From NCBI GenBank assembly GCA_016204605.1, contig JACQKK010000105.1, positions 1 to 52,287 on the forward strand: 52,287 bases of DNA, in the 5' to 3' direction. This document shows positions 19,173 through 33,023 of this stretch, in pieces. Numbering within the stretch: position 1 is the first letter of the stretch; each line of letters opens with the position of its first letter. Both the position numbers and the translations under genes were made by a program. The stretch comes from Candidatus Lambdaproteobacteria bacterium. GTDB lineage: Bacteria; SAR324; JACQKK01. Below the pieces are notes generated by a model. The model saw nothing but the letters and a program-made list of their open reading frames with translations. It had not been told where the DNA came from and did no database searches.

Positions 19173-19481
19173 GGTGGCGCCGGGCTGGGTGCCGCGGGGC
19201 GATGGGGCGCCCGACTGGGTGCCGCGGGGCGATGGGGCGCGGGGTTGGGGCATGGCGGCGCCGGGGCTGACAGGGGGTTCGGGGTCCATATCCAGCGGCG
19301 GGTCGATCCCCCGATCGTCCCACCGCCCGCGGGTCAACGCGTTCACATTACAGGAAATTCCGCGCTGCGGCCACGCCAAAAACGGGCGGATCGAAACGCC
19401 CGGAGTCGGGAAAGCGACCCTGCGCCCGCCGGCCGGGCGGCTCCCGATCGGGCTGGAAGCGGGGCGCCCGCGAAGCGCCCG
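19173..19481. other. Gap before proA, with 30-bp tandem repeat
   Basis: A 26-bp unit beginning CTGGGTGCCGCGGGG occurs twice (19185-19210 and 19215-19240), a 30-bp period. If translated in the proA frame it gives two copies of an APSPRGTQ-type decapeptide. The remainder of the gap shows no gene. Confidence 0.6.
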
Positions 19482-20111
19482 TCAGGCCGTGGGCGGGGTT
19501 TCGAGGGGAACGCCGCCGGTCGCGCGCTCCGCCGCCATTCGCAGATAGCGCTCCACGTCGCGCAGCACGGCTTCGAGCAGGGGATCGGGGGTGCCCAGCT
19601 CGTCCAGGTGGCGCAGCAGGTCGCGCAGGTAGTCGTGGGCCGTGCCGCTCGCGCCGATGCCGGTGCCGATCAGCTCCACGATCCGTGGCCGGCTGAGGTT
19701 GGCGGCGTAGGAGGCATGGGCGGGGTCGGGCACGTACACCCACGCCTCGACCGTGCGGCGGCCCGCCTCGCCCTCGGGCTCCAGCCCCACCGCCAGGGCG
19801 CGGCGCACGTAGCCCGGCCCCTCGCGGCGATCCAGGTACGCGAGCGCACCCGGCAGCACGGGCTCCGCCACCCGGTAGGCCATGCCCTTGCAGGCGCCGC
19901 CCGCAGAGAGCCCGGCCACCATGCCCGGCCGCGCGGGGGTGCCCCGGTGGTGGAAGGAGTAGCGGCAGAAGTCGCGGTGCCAGCCGGCCAGCACCGCCGG
20001 GTGGCGCTCGACGAACGCGAAACCCGGCCGCCAGATCAGCGAGCCGTAGCCGAAGATCCAGGGCGTGCGCACGCCCTGCGATGCGGGATGGACGGGCGAG
20101 GGCGGGGTCAT
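19482..20111 (-). CDS. chaC: Glutathione-specific gamma-glutamylcyclotransferase (ChaC family)
   Basis: A 209-aa protein of the ChaC family, which cleaves glutathione into 5-oxoproline and Cys-Gly in the cytoplasm. The substrate-binding loop FGYGSLIWRPGF is at about 20-31, and the catalytic glutamate is E97 in YLDRREGPGYVRR. The C-terminal helix region GTAHDYLRDLLRHLDELG is also typical. The ATG at 20111 overlaps the argE stop as ATGA, which decides this start over an upstream in-frame codon at 20132. The argE-chaC coupling and nearby proA bring several glutamate-family amino-acid reactions together. The symbol follows the family; no chaA or chaB is present. Confidence 0.9.
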   Translation of the reverse strand: MTPPSPVHPASQGVRTPWIFGYGSLIWRPGFAFVERHPAVLAGWHRDFCRYSFHHRGTPARPGMVAGLSAGGACKGMAYRVAEPVLPGALAYLDRREGPGYVRRALAVGLEPEGEAGRRTVEAWVYVPDPAHASYAANLSRPRIVELIGTGIGASGTAHDYLRDLLRHLDELGTPDPLLEAVLRDVERYLRMAAERATGGVPLETPPTA

Positions 20112-21274
20112 GCGGCGCCCTGCGGGAGGCACACCCGCTCGATCAGCCGCGCCAGCAGCGGCAGGCCGCGCTGGAGCTGCTCATGGGTGACGTACTCGTC
20201 GGGCCGGTGGGCCTGGTCGATATCGCCCGGGCCGCAGAGCACGGTGGGGATGCCCGCCCCCACGTACTCGGCGCCCTCCGAGTAGTAGGGCGCGGCCGTA
20301 GCCCGGCGGGCGCCGGTCAACTCCAGCGCCAGCGCCTCGATCTCGCTGCCGGGGGGCAGCAGCATGGGCGCGCCGCGCGTCACCACCTGCAGCTCGATGC
20401 GGGCGTCCGGGTGGCGCGCCTGGAACGCGGGCCGCACCCGCTCCTCGATGTACCCCATCACCTGGTTCAGCACGTAGTCGGGGTCTTCCCCCGGCATGGT
20501 GCGGTACTCGAACAGCAGCTCCGCGTGGTTGGGGATGATGTTGAGCGCCGTGCCCGCCCGCAGACGGCCCACGCTGACGGTGGTGTAGGGCACCTCGAAC
20601 TCGCTCTCCATCGAGCGCCGGGCTTCCAGCTCCGCCTCCAGCTCGACCAGCCGGGCCACCACCTGCGCGGCGGGGTAGATGGCGTTGGCCCCCTTGCGCG
20701 GCTTGCCGCTATGGCCCTCGACGCCCCTGAAGCGCACCCGCACCCCGGCGATGCCCTTGTGCATGCGGAACACCTGGAAGTTCGAGGGCTCGCCGATCAC
20801 GGCGCAGCGGGGCAAGACGCGGCCCGCCGCCTTCAGGCGGCGCATCAGGAGCGCGGCGCCCTGGCAGCCCGTCTCCTCGTCGTACGTGAAGGCGAGGTGG
20901 AGCGGCAGCTTCAGCCGGCGGTGGCGCACCGCCTCCGCGGCGAGGATGGCCAGCGCGAGGAACCCCTTCATGTCGGCCGTGCCGCGACCGTAGCAGCGCC
21001 CCTCCGCCTCCCGCAGCGTGAAGGGGTCGCTGGACCACGCCTGCCCTTCGACCGGCACCACGTCGGTATGGCCGGCCAGCATCAGCCCGCCCACGTCGAG
21101 CGGCCCGAGGGTCGCCAGCAGGTTCGCCTTCCGGCCGTCCTCGCTGGCATAGCGCTCGACCTCGAGCCCGGCCGCCCGCAGCCGCTCCTCGACGAACCCG
21201 ATCAGCGCCAGGTTCGAGAGCACGCTGGTCGTGTCGAACGCGACAAGGCGGGAAAGCAGGGAGACGATGGGCAT
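20108..21274 (-). CDS. argE: Acetylornithine deacetylase (M20 peptidase family)
   Basis: A 388-aa di-zinc hydrolase that removes the acetyl group from N2-acetylornithine in arginine synthesis. M20 metal and catalytic positions are visible: H69 and D71 in LAGHTDVVP, D101 in GRGTADMKG, the E133-E134 pair in TYDEETGC, E161 in VIGEPSN, and a late histidine in DIDQAHRPDEY. The dimerisation insert VEGHSGKPRKGANAIYPAA lies between. Length fits ArgE (about 385). The ATG at 21274 is chosen; an upstream TTG at 21325 would overlap the preceding gene's stop. Related M20 enzymes such as succinyl-diaminopimelate desuccinylase are less likely given the GTADMKGF and CGPGDIDQAHRP segments. It is coupled to chaC downstream. 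Confidence 0.88.
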   Translation of the reverse strand: MPIVSLLSRLVAFDTTSVLSNLALIGFVEERLRAAGLEVERYASEDGRKANLLATLGPLDVGGLMLAGHTDVVPVEGQAWSSDPFTLREAEGRCYGRGTADMKGFLALAILAAEAVRHRRLKLPLHLAFTYDEETGCQGAALLMRRLKAAGRVLPRCAVIGEPSNFQVFRMHKGIAGVRVRFRGVEGHSGKPRKGANAIYPAAQVVARLVELEAELEARRSMESEFEVPYTTVSVGRLRAGTALNIIPNHAELLFEYRTMPGEDPDYVLNQVMGYIEERVRPAFQARHPDARIELQVVTRGAPMLLPPGSEIEALALELTGARRATAAPYYSEGAEYVGAGIPTVLCGPGDIDQAHRPDEYVTHEQLQRGLPLLARLIERVCLPQGAA

Positions 21275-21315
21275 GGGGGGGCCGTGGGGGTCGGTGCGTT
21301 TCCCGAACTGCACAC

Positions 21316-21957
21316 TCAGTTCCAACTCGGCGGTTTGCGGATTGAGGTGCCGGGGATGGGATCGGGCAATTGGCTCGCCTTGATCACACCGGATCGCAGG
21401 CGAAGGACGGGTGCGCAGACCAGCAGCAGTTGATTGGCTGGGCGGGTCTTATCACCCGGAACTATCAGACCGACCCTTTTTGTGGCGCGGTGAACATGGA
21501 TCAGTCGAACGGCCTCCGCAATGTCGCTGTCGTTTGTCACGATGAACGCCGTATCGAACGCGTCGAGCCATGCATCGGTGATCAGATGCGCGGCCAGGTT
21601 GACATCCGAACCCTTTTCCTCGGGTATCAGGACTTCAACCTGCTTGTGCGGTGGTATGGCCAGTCTCCGGGTAGCGGGATGGACAAGAAAGTGTCCATAG
21701 TAGATGTCGACATTGGAGTTGAACGCCGTCAACGCCTGGAGATAGGCATTCTGCCGGGTTGGAGCGTCCGAATCGAACCGTCCGTTCACCCTGGCCGTGA
21801 AATACTTGACCTTGATGATCGAGTGGGTCGGACCCAGGACGGTACTGAATGCCTTGACAAGGTCCAGCCATTTGTAACGAGTATTCTTTACCGCCCTGTA
21901 ATACAGGTTGAACCCGTCTACGTATACGACGGTTCTATCGGGCTGACGCGCGATCAT
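21316..21957 (-). CDS. NYN domain (LabA/DUF88-like) predicted RNase
   Basis: A 213-aa protein almost entirely made of a NYN domain, a PIN-like fold predicted to cleave RNA with metal ions. Acidic residues expected at the active site are present: D14 in VVYVDGFNLYY, D in EEKGSDVNLAAHLITDA, and the pair in IVTNDSDIAEAV. The start at 21957 is preferred over a TTG at 21978. The gene has a lower G+C content and a different codon style than argE next to it, which suggests acquisition. A good promoter match lies at 22047-22074 on the same strand, with a hairpin in the presumed leader (21978-22009). The argE start is only about 40 bp after its stop, so it may now drive argE too. The cellular target is unknown. 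Confidence 0.85.
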   Translation of the reverse strand: MIARQPDRTVVYVDGFNLYYRAVKNTRYKWLDLVKAFSTVLGPTHSIIKVKYFTARVNGRFDSDAPTRQNAYLQALTAFNSNVDIYYGHFLVHPATRRLAIPPHKQVEVLIPEEKGSDVNLAAHLITDAWLDAFDTAFIVTNDSDIAEAVRLIHVHRATKRVGLIVPGDKTRPANQLLLVCAPVLRLRSGVIKASQLPDPIPGTSIRKPPSWN

Positions 21958-21977
21958 CGACGTACCCGGAAATGGCA

Positions 21978-22009
21978 AGGCCCCCGGAATCTCGCGAAAC
22001 CGAGGGCCT
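21978..22009 (-). promoter_or_regulatory. Hairpin in leader of the NYN gene
   Basis: AGGCCC (21978-21983) pairs with GGGCCT (22004-22009), with extra G:C pairs inside around a loop of about 12 nt. It lies between the putative promoter and the start codon. There is no T-run, so it is a leader structure rather than an obvious terminator. Confidence 0.4.
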
Positions 22010-22046
22010 GCGGCCCAGGACCGAAGCCCTGGGTGGGGTACCGTTC

Positions 22047-22074
22047 TCTATACAGAAAACATACCACACGGCAA
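22047..22074 (-). promoter_or_regulatory. Putative sigma-70 promoter of the NYN gene
   Basis: On the minus strand TTGCCG (22074-22069) and TATAGA (22052-22047) are separated by 16 bp, in an A+T-rich patch. The inferred leader to the start at 21957 is about 80 nt. The rest of the 337-bp gap to pdxA shows no gene. Confidence 0.5.
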
Positions 22075-22294
22075 GCATTTTTCCAAGCGGCCTTTCCTTG
22101 TGCGGCGTGCGGGGGCGGCCTTATACTGGACGAGGCGCCCACCTCGACTCCGCGTCGGCTCAGCATACCCGGCGGCCGGAAACGCTGTCAAATCGAGGCC
22201 GTGCGAGGGATCGGGGCGCTCAGCGGCCCTGTTCCGAGATTGTGCCCGGGTCTGCGCCGGACATGGCGCGCCACCCCCTGCCTGGAGGTCCCGC

Positions 22295-23377
22295 ATGCCG
22301 TCTTCCACGTCGCAGCCCCTGCTGGCGGTCACGGTGGGCGATCCGCTGGGGATCGGCCCGGAGGTGTTCATCAAGGCGCTGGCGAACGCGGAGGCGGTGC
22401 GCGGGGTGCGGCTGCTGGCCCTCGGGCCGGTGGCGGTGCTCGACCGGGAGGCCAAGCGGCTCGGGGCGCGGGTGAAGTTCCGCGCGGTCGAGGGGCCGGC
22501 CCAGGCGCGCCACGCCCCGGGCACGGTGGACGTGATCGAGCTGGGCTTCGTCGGGCTCGACCAGCTCCCGCAGGGGATCGTCCACGCCACCGCCGGCAAG
22601 GCCTCGGTCGAGTATGTGATCCGCGCGGCGGAGCTGGCGCTCGAGGGGGCGGTGGATGCGGTGGTGACCGGGCCGATCCACAAGGAGGCCGTGCGGGCGG
22701 GCGGCTTCCACCAGTACATCGGCAACACGGAGATCTTCGAGGACGTCTGCACGCGCCGCACGGGGCAGGACTTCCGCGGCAAGTGCATGACCATGCTCAT
22801 CAGCAAGAACCTGCGCGTGGCCCACGTCACCCGCCACATCCCCTTCAAGGACATCTCCGCCAAGCTGACGCGGGAGAGCGTGGCCGAGACCATCCGCCTG
22901 ACGGCGCACGGGATGGCCTCGCTCGGGGTGGCGGAGCCGCGGGTAGGCGTAGCCGGCCTGAACCCGCACAACGGCGAGCACGGCCTGATGGGGCGCGAGG
23001 AGCTGGACGTGATCGGCCCCGCCTGCGACCAGGCGCGCGCCGAGGGGCTCCCCGTCGAGGGGCCGATCCCGGCCGACTCGATCTTCTTCAAGGCCATCGG
23101 CGGCGGCTTCGATGCGGTGGTGGCCATGTACCACGACCAGGGCCACATCGCCGTCAAGACCTACGGCTTCGAGGAGAGCATCACCGTGAGCCTGGGGCTG
23201 CCCGTCATCCGCACCTCGGTCGATCACGGCACCGCGTTCGACATCGCCGGCAAGGGGCTCGCCGCCGAGGCCAGCATGGTCGAGGCGCTCAAGCTCGCCC
23301 GCCAGATCGTCCAGGCCGGCAGGTGGGACCAGGGCGTGGCCGCCACGGCCACCGCCCAGCGCACCCCCGTGGCGTAA
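22295..23377 (+). CDS. pdxA: 4-hydroxythreonine-4-phosphate dehydrogenase
   Basis: A 360-aa NAD-dependent, metal-requiring enzyme of the DXP-dependent pyridoxal phosphate pathway, acting in the cytoplasm. PdxA signatures are VTVGDPLGIGPEV near 12, the metal histidine segment GPIHKEAVRAGG near 126, and the MYHDQGHIAVK segment near 278-288 with the second metal histidine. SLGLPVIRTSVDHGTAFDIAG follows. The ATG at 22295 has GGAGG at 22284-22288, seven bases upstream. The protein is slightly longer than most PdxA (about 330), through a C-terminal tail after the LARQIVQAG region. It stands alone, convergent with lptB, and is not next to surA or ksgA as in Escherichia coli. Confidence 0.93.
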   Translation: MPSSTSQPLLAVTVGDPLGIGPEVFIKALANAEAVRGVRLLALGPVAVLDREAKRLGARVKFRAVEGPAQARHAPGTVDVIELGFVGLDQLPQGIVHATAGKASVEYVIRAAELALEGAVDAVVTGPIHKEAVRAGGFHQYIGNTEIFEDVCTRRTGQDFRGKCMTMLISKNLRVAHVTRHIPFKDISAKLTRESVAETIRLTAHGMASLGVAEPRVGVAGLNPHNGEHGLMGREELDVIGPACDQARAEGLPVEGPIPADSIFFKAIGGGFDAVVAMYHDQGHIAVKTYGFEESITVSLGLPVIRTSVDHGTAFDIAGKGLAAEASMVEALKLARQIVQAGRWDQGVAATATAQRTPVA

Positions 23378-23455
23378 CACGCCGCAAGGCCCCACGCCCC
23401 CCCAGAGAGAGGGAGGGAGCTTCGCATCAGCCACCAGGGCGGTCTGCAGGCACGG

Positions 23456-23505
23456 CCTCCCCCCTCTCCAATTCTTGGAGAGGGGGCCAGGGGGTGAGGT
23501 CCCGC
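23456..23505. repeat. Intergenic palindrome between pdxA and lptB
   Basis: A perfect 12-bp stem (CCCCCTCTCCAA at 23460-23471 and complement at 23475-23486) surrounds a TTC loop. It is followed by GGCCAGGGGGTGAGG, the same tail as in the other repeats. It sits in the convergent gap and could serve as a terminator for both genes. Confidence 0.7.
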
Positions 23506-23521
23506 CGGAATCCGCCGGGCG

Positions 23522-24291
23522 CTACATGCTGAACTGCTCGCCCAGGTAGATGCGGCGCGCGACCTCGTTGTGCACGAGCTGCTCCGGCACGCCCTGCACC
23601 AGCACCTCGCCGGCGTTGATGATGTAGGCGCGGTCCGTGATGCCCAGGGTCTCGCGGACGTTGTGGTCGGTGATCAGCACGCCGATGCCCTTGCCGCGGA
23701 TCAGGCGGATCACCTCCTGGATATCGAGCACGGCGATGGGGTCCACGCCGGCGAACGGCTCGTCGAGCAGGATGAAGGCGGGTTCCATCATCAGCGCCCG
23801 CGCGATCTCCACCCGCCGCATCTCGCCCCCGGAGAGCTGATAGCCCATCGAGCGGCGGATCTGGGTGATGCCGAGGTCTGCGAGCCCCCGCTCCGTGCGC
23901 TCGCGCCTTGCGGCCTTGGGCAGGTCCGTCAGCTCGAGCACCGCCATCAGGTTGTCCTCGACGGAGAGCCGGCGGAAGACGGAATGCTCCTGCGGCAGGT
24001 AGCCCAGGCCGCGCTTGGCGCGCCGGTGGATGGGCAGCCTGGTGACGTTCTCGCCGCACAGGAAGATGTTCCCGCTTTCCGGGCGCACCACGCCGGCGAT
24101 CATGTAGAAGACCGTGGTCTTGCCCGCGCCGTTGGGGCCGAGCAGCCCCACGATCTCGCCGGGGCTCACCTCGAGGTTGACGTCACGCACCACCGTGCGC
24201 CGGCCGAAGGACTTGTGGAGGCCGACCGCCGCCAACGAATCCTTGCCCGGCACGATCGGCGCCACGTTCCGGGTGGGCTGGGGGATTTCGG

Positions 24292-24295
<4 letters not shown>
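23522..24295 (-). CDS. lptB: LPS export ABC transporter ATP-binding protein
   Basis: A 257-aa ABC ATPase that powers LptFG-mediated extraction of lipopolysaccharide from the inner membrane. Walker A GPNGAGKTT has its lysine at K59. The signature LSGGEMRRVEIARAL begins near 154. Walker B FILLDEPFAGVDPIAV begins near 173, and a switch histidine lies in ITDHNVRETL. The FAGVDPIAV stretch and the NVRETLGITDRAYIINAG C-terminal region are characteristic of LptB. A 20-residue N-terminal extension precedes the usual start. The ATG overlaps the stop of the LptA-like gene as ATGA. lptF and lptG are not in the window. Confidence 0.93.
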
Positions 24296-27461
<3,166 letters not shown>

Positions 27462-27815
27462 TCACCCCAGCGACAGCAGCTCGCGCTCGACCAGGCTCGC
27501 GTCGCCCAGGTTGAGCTCGAGCAGGCGCCGCAGGTGCACCATGCTGTCGAGATCGATCGACACGCAGCGCAGCCCCAGCCGGTCGCCGGCGCGGTGGGCG
27601 CACTCGACGGCCATGGTGATGGCCAGCTCGGTGGGCCCGAGCCGGATCTCCAGCGTGCCGCGTGCGCCCACGCCCGGCTGATACGCCGTGGGGGCTTCGA
27701 CGAGCGCCCCCTTCAGCGAGACGTCGGCGAGGTGGCAGGCCGTGGCGGCGCCGCCCAGCACCAGCCGGGAGTCCGTCAGGAACGGCACCCGCGAGAATCT
27801 ACGGTAGTCGGCCAT
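27462..27815 (-). CDS. PilZ domain protein (predicted c-di-GMP receptor)
   Basis: A 117-aa single-domain PilZ protein. The cyclic-di-GMP motifs are both present near the N terminus: RxxxR in DYRRFSRVPF (residues 4-9) and DxSxxG in HLADVSLKGALVEA near 30. It probably acts as a small cytoplasmic adaptor that changes partner binding when it senses c-di-GMP. The partner cannot be deduced. The ATG at 27815 (MADYRRFSR) is chosen because the open frame upstream to 28073 is low-complexity leader. It is divergent from the class A PBP gene; a role at the envelope is possible but not shown. Confidence 0.88.
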   Translation of the reverse strand: MADYRRFSRVPFLTDSRLVLGGAATACHLADVSLKGALVEAPTAYQPGVGARGTLEIRLGPTELAITMAVECAHRAGDRLGLRCVSIDLDSMVHLRRLLELNLGDASLVERELLSLG

Positions 27816-27953
27816 CGGCTCGCCTTCGTGTCGGCCTGTGAGCCTCGTGGCTCCCGGCGCCTGGGCGCCGCGGCTTGATGGGGAGGGGCGAGGCGCCCGG
27901 CTCCGGGTGTCCGCCCCCAAGCGGGGTGCCTCGACCGTGCGGAGGCCCGCGCA

Positions 27954-27982
27954 TTGACCGGCGCGCCCGCATTGTCCAGAAT
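27954..27982 (+). promoter_or_regulatory. Putative promoter of the class A PBP gene
   Basis: TTGACC (27954-27959) and CAGAAT (27977-27982) with a 17-bp spacer lie about 100 bp upstream of the start codon at 28084. Confidence 0.45.
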
Positions 27983-28083
27983 GGGGCGGTAGCTCCCACC
28001 CCGACCCGAGCGCCCGCGCCGCATCGGCGCCGGGGCCGCGTCCGTGCAGGCGGCACGCGCCCTCCACCGTCACCCGAATCGCG

Positions 28084-30429
28084 ATGAAATCGCCCCGTCC
28101 GCGTTCTCGTCCCGGCAGCCTGGGTCACGGCCTGGTGTTCGTTTCAGCCTGGCTGCTGGCGGCGCTGGGCTCGCTGCTGCTGGGCGTGATCGCGGGCTTC
28201 TACCTGTGGGCGCCCGGCGTGGTGCGCCATTTCAACGCGGCACTCGCGCTCAGCGACAACAATACCATAATTTACGACAAGGACGACAATGTGCTGGCCA
28301 CCATCGAGGGCCTGGAGGACCGGCACTACGTGCCGGTCACGCGCATCCATCCCTACCTGCAGAAGGCGGTGGTGGCCGTGGAGGATCGGCGCTTCTTCGC
28401 CCACCGCGGGATGGACCCCGTGCGCCTGCTGCGGGCGATCTGGGTGGACCTGCGGACGCTCGATTACCAGCAGGGCGCCAGCACCATCACCCAGCAGCTC
28501 GTCAAGCTGACCTTGCTCTCCTCCGAGCGCACGCTGCTGCGGAAAGTCAAGGAGGTGTTCATGGCCCTCGCGGTCGAGCGCGAGTACACCAAGCTCAAGG
28601 TGCTCGAGTTCTACCTGAACCGCGTCTACCTGGGCTCGGGCGTGTACGGCGTCGAGAAGGCCGCCCGCGCCTATTTCCACCGCTCCGCAGCCGAGGTGAC
28701 GCTCGGGCAGGCCGCGCTCTTGGCCGCGCTCATCAAGAAGCCCGAGGGGTTTCTCGAACCCGCCGAGGGGCCCGCCGCGCGCCAGCCCGGCGAGACGTTG
28801 CCGCTGGACCGCCTCCAGCCGCTGATGGAGCGCCAGTTGGTGGTGTTGCAGCTCGTGCTGCGCCAGGGCTGGATCACGCAGCAGGAGTTCGAGGCGGCGC
28901 TGCGCGAGCCGCTGCGCGTGTTCCGCCCGGAGCCCGAGCGCGTCAACGCCCCCTATTTCGTGCAGCAGGTGCAGCGCGATATCCGGCAACTGCTCGGCGT
29001 GCCGCGGGTCTCCGGGCGCGGCTTCCGCGTCTACACCACGCTGGACCGCGACCCGCAGGCCGTGGCCGAGCGGCTGCTGGAGGAGCTGCGCGTGAAGAAG
29101 CCGGGCCACTACCAGGCGGCGCTGGTGGCGCTCGATCCGGCCACCGGGTTCGTGCGGGCGCTGGTGGGGGGCGTGGCGTTCGGCGAGTCCCAGTTCAACC
29201 GCGCCACCCAGGCCGAGCGCCAGCCCGGCTCCGCGTTCAAGCCCATCCTCTTCGCGGCCGCGCTCGATGCGGGCATCGCCCCCAACGAGGTGTTCGTCGA
29301 CGAGCCCGTGCGCTACGCCTGGGGCGAGCAAGGTCCGCAGCCGACAGCCCCCGCGCCGCCGCACGAGGCGGGCGTCCCCGCGGACGGCGCCGTCCGCACG
29401 TTCTACGAGCCGCGCAACTTCAACGACCGCTACGGCGCTCTGCGCACGGAGCCCTGGGGCACGGTGCCGGTCGAGCGGCGCATCACGCTGGCCCGGGCGC
29501 TCGAGCTCTCCAGCAACGTGGTGGCCGTGCAACTGCTGGTGCGGGTGGGCATCCCCGCGGTGACCCGGGTGGCCACGCGCCTCGGCATCGGGGTGCGGCA
29601 GGAGCAGGGGCTCTGCATCGCGCTCGGCTGCTCGGAGGTCACGCTGCTGGACCTGACTGCCGCCTACGCGGCGTTCGCCAACGGCGGGCTCCACGTGAAG
29701 CCCGTCCTGGTGCGGCGGGTGCTGGCCGCCGACGGCACGGTGCTGCACGAGCAGGCCGTGCAGTCGCCCGAGCAGGCCATCTCGCCCTGGACGGCGTTCC
29801 GCATGAGCCATCTGCTGCAGGGGGTGATCGACCGCGGCACCGGTCGCCGCGCCAGGCTCGAACGGCCGGCCGCCGGCAAGACCGGCACCAACGAGGGTCC
29901 CCGCGACGCCTGGTTCATCGGCTTCACCCCGGAGCTGGTCGCCGGCGTGTGGATGGGCGACGACAAGAACCGCATCATGCCGGCCGAGACCGGCGGCGGC
30001 ACCACCGCCGACCTGTGGCGCGACTTCATGGCGGCCATCCTGCCGCCCTACCGCGGCCAGAGCTTCGCCGAGCCCCCCGGCGCGTACGTGGCCGTCCGCA
30101 CCTGCGTCGTCTCGGGCCAGGTCGCCACCGAGTGGTGCCCGCTGGCCACGGTGCAGTTCTACCGCGAGGCGGAGGTGCCCCGGCAGGGTTGCAGTGTCCA
30201 CGCGGCGCCGGGCGCCCTGCCCCCGGAGGCCCTCGCCGGGGTGGGGCCCAACGGCATGAAGACGCCCGCCGGCGGCGACCCCGATGGCCAGGTGCGCTTC
30301 TACCGCGAGATCACGGAGGCGTTCGCCTCGCCCCGCCCGATCCCGGTCGCCGGCGCCGCCATCGCCCCGCAGGTTACAGCTCCGCGGGCCACCGGCCGCG
30401 ACCTGGCCGAGCCGAGTGACGGCGAGTGA
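28084..30429 (+). CDS. Class A penicillin-binding protein (bifunctional glycosyltransferase/transpeptidase)
   Basis: A 781-aa inner-membrane enzyme that polymerises and crosslinks peptidoglycan in the periplasm. A short basic cytoplasmic tail is followed by one membrane segment (about 18-42). The GT51 glycosyltransferase domain has the catalytic glutamate E100 in AVEDRRFFAHRGMDP, the GASTITQQLVK segment, and KLKVLEFYLNRVYLG. The transpeptidase domain has S383 in QPGSAFKP (SxxK), an SSN triad near 478, and KTGT at 599. No UB2H domain is evident between membrane and GT51, so it is closer to PBP1A/1C-type layouts than PBP1B. The assignment to mrcA or mrcB is left open. The C terminus ends with a cysteine-containing tail (RTCVVSGQVATEWC). 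Confidence 0.94.
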   Translation: MKSPRPRSRPGSLGHGLVFVSAWLLAALGSLLLGVIAGFYLWAPGVVRHFNAALALSDNNTIIYDKDDNVLATIEGLEDRHYVPVTRIHPYLQKAVVAVEDRRFFAHRGMDPVRLLRAIWVDLRTLDYQQGASTITQQLVKLTLLSSERTLLRKVKEVFMALAVEREYTKLKVLEFYLNRVYLGSGVYGVEKAARAYFHRSAAEVTLGQAALLAALIKKPEGFLEPAEGPAARQPGETLPLDRLQPLMERQLVVLQLVLRQGWITQQEFEAALREPLRVFRPEPERVNAPYFVQQVQRDIRQLLGVPRVSGRGFRVYTTLDRDPQAVAERLLEELRVKKPGHYQAALVALDPATGFVRALVGGVAFGESQFNRATQAERQPGSAFKPILFAAALDAGIAPNEVFVDEPVRYAWGEQGPQPTAPAPPHEAGVPADGAVRTFYEPRNFNDRYGALRTEPWGTVPVERRITLARALELSSNVVAVQLLVRVGIPAVTRVATRLGIGVRQEQGLCIALGCSEVTLLDLTAAYAAFANGGLHVKPVLVRRVLAADGTVLHEQAVQSPEQAISPWTAFRMSHLLQGVIDRGTGRRARLERPAAGKTGTNEGPRDAWFIGFTPELVAGVWMGDDKNRIMPAETGGGTTADLWRDFMAAILPPYRGQSFAEPPGAYVAVRTCVVSGQVATEWCPLATVQFYREAEVPRQGCSVHAAPGALPPEALAGVGPNGMKTPAGGDPDGQVRFYREITEAFASPRPIPVAGAAIAPQVTAPRATGRDLAEPSDGE

Positions 30430-32598
<2,169 letters not shown>

Positions 32599-32609
<11 letters not shown>

Positions 32610-32922
32610 GCTCCACCTCCCTCACGACGATACGGTCGTATTCCCGGTGCGTCCCGATCCATTTGATCCAGACGATACCCTTCTCGAAGTCCACAGAGAC
32701 CACCAGCCGGTACGCGTTCCCTTTGATGTTGAAAACGATGCGCGCCGAGGTGACAATGCTCGCCGACGCGTAGGCGCGTTTCACGTCGGCGGTGCTGCGC
32801 CACCGCGCTTTGCTCGCCTCAGCGAACCATGCGTCGAGCGCCGCCTTGACCGCCGAGCGATCCTTCTTCCCGGCAAGCGACGCCACGAACCCGTGCAACG
32901 TGCTGCGGGCGATGATGCGCAT
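32599..32922 (-). CDS. higB: HigB-type mRNA interferase toxin
   Basis: A 107-aa RelE-superfamily toxin of the HigB type, a ribosome-dependent mRNA-cleaving enzyme held in check by HigA. Diagnostic stretches are WRSTADVKRAYASASIV, RIVFNIKGNAYRLVVSVDFE and the C-terminal VWIKWIGTHREYDRI, including the conserved histidine and tyrosine. All expected segments are present, so it looks intact. It is the first gene of the pair, followed by higA with an 11-bp overlap. A possible promoter and operator lie immediately upstream at 32929-32957. Confidence 0.9.
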
Positions 32923-32928
32923 GGCTTC

Positions 32929-32957
32929 ACGCTACCATGTACCCATTTTGGGCGCAA
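32929..32957 (-). promoter_or_regulatory. Possible higBA promoter/operator
   Basis: On the minus strand TTGCGC (32957-32952) and a weak TAGCGT (32934-32929) have a 17-bp spacer. The palindrome-like CCCATTTTGGG (32942-32952) lies inside, a plausible HigA-binding site. The -10 match is poor. Confidence 0.3.
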
Positions 32958-33023
32958 GGACTGCGGGGCAGCCCGGCGGCACGATGGGGCGGCAGCCCCT
33001 CATCCGCAGATCGAGAGCCGCAC

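Noticed and set aside
21978..22009. Rho-independent terminator upstream of pdxA
   Set aside because: The hairpin has no T-run on either strand, and lies between two divergent genes rather than at a gene end.
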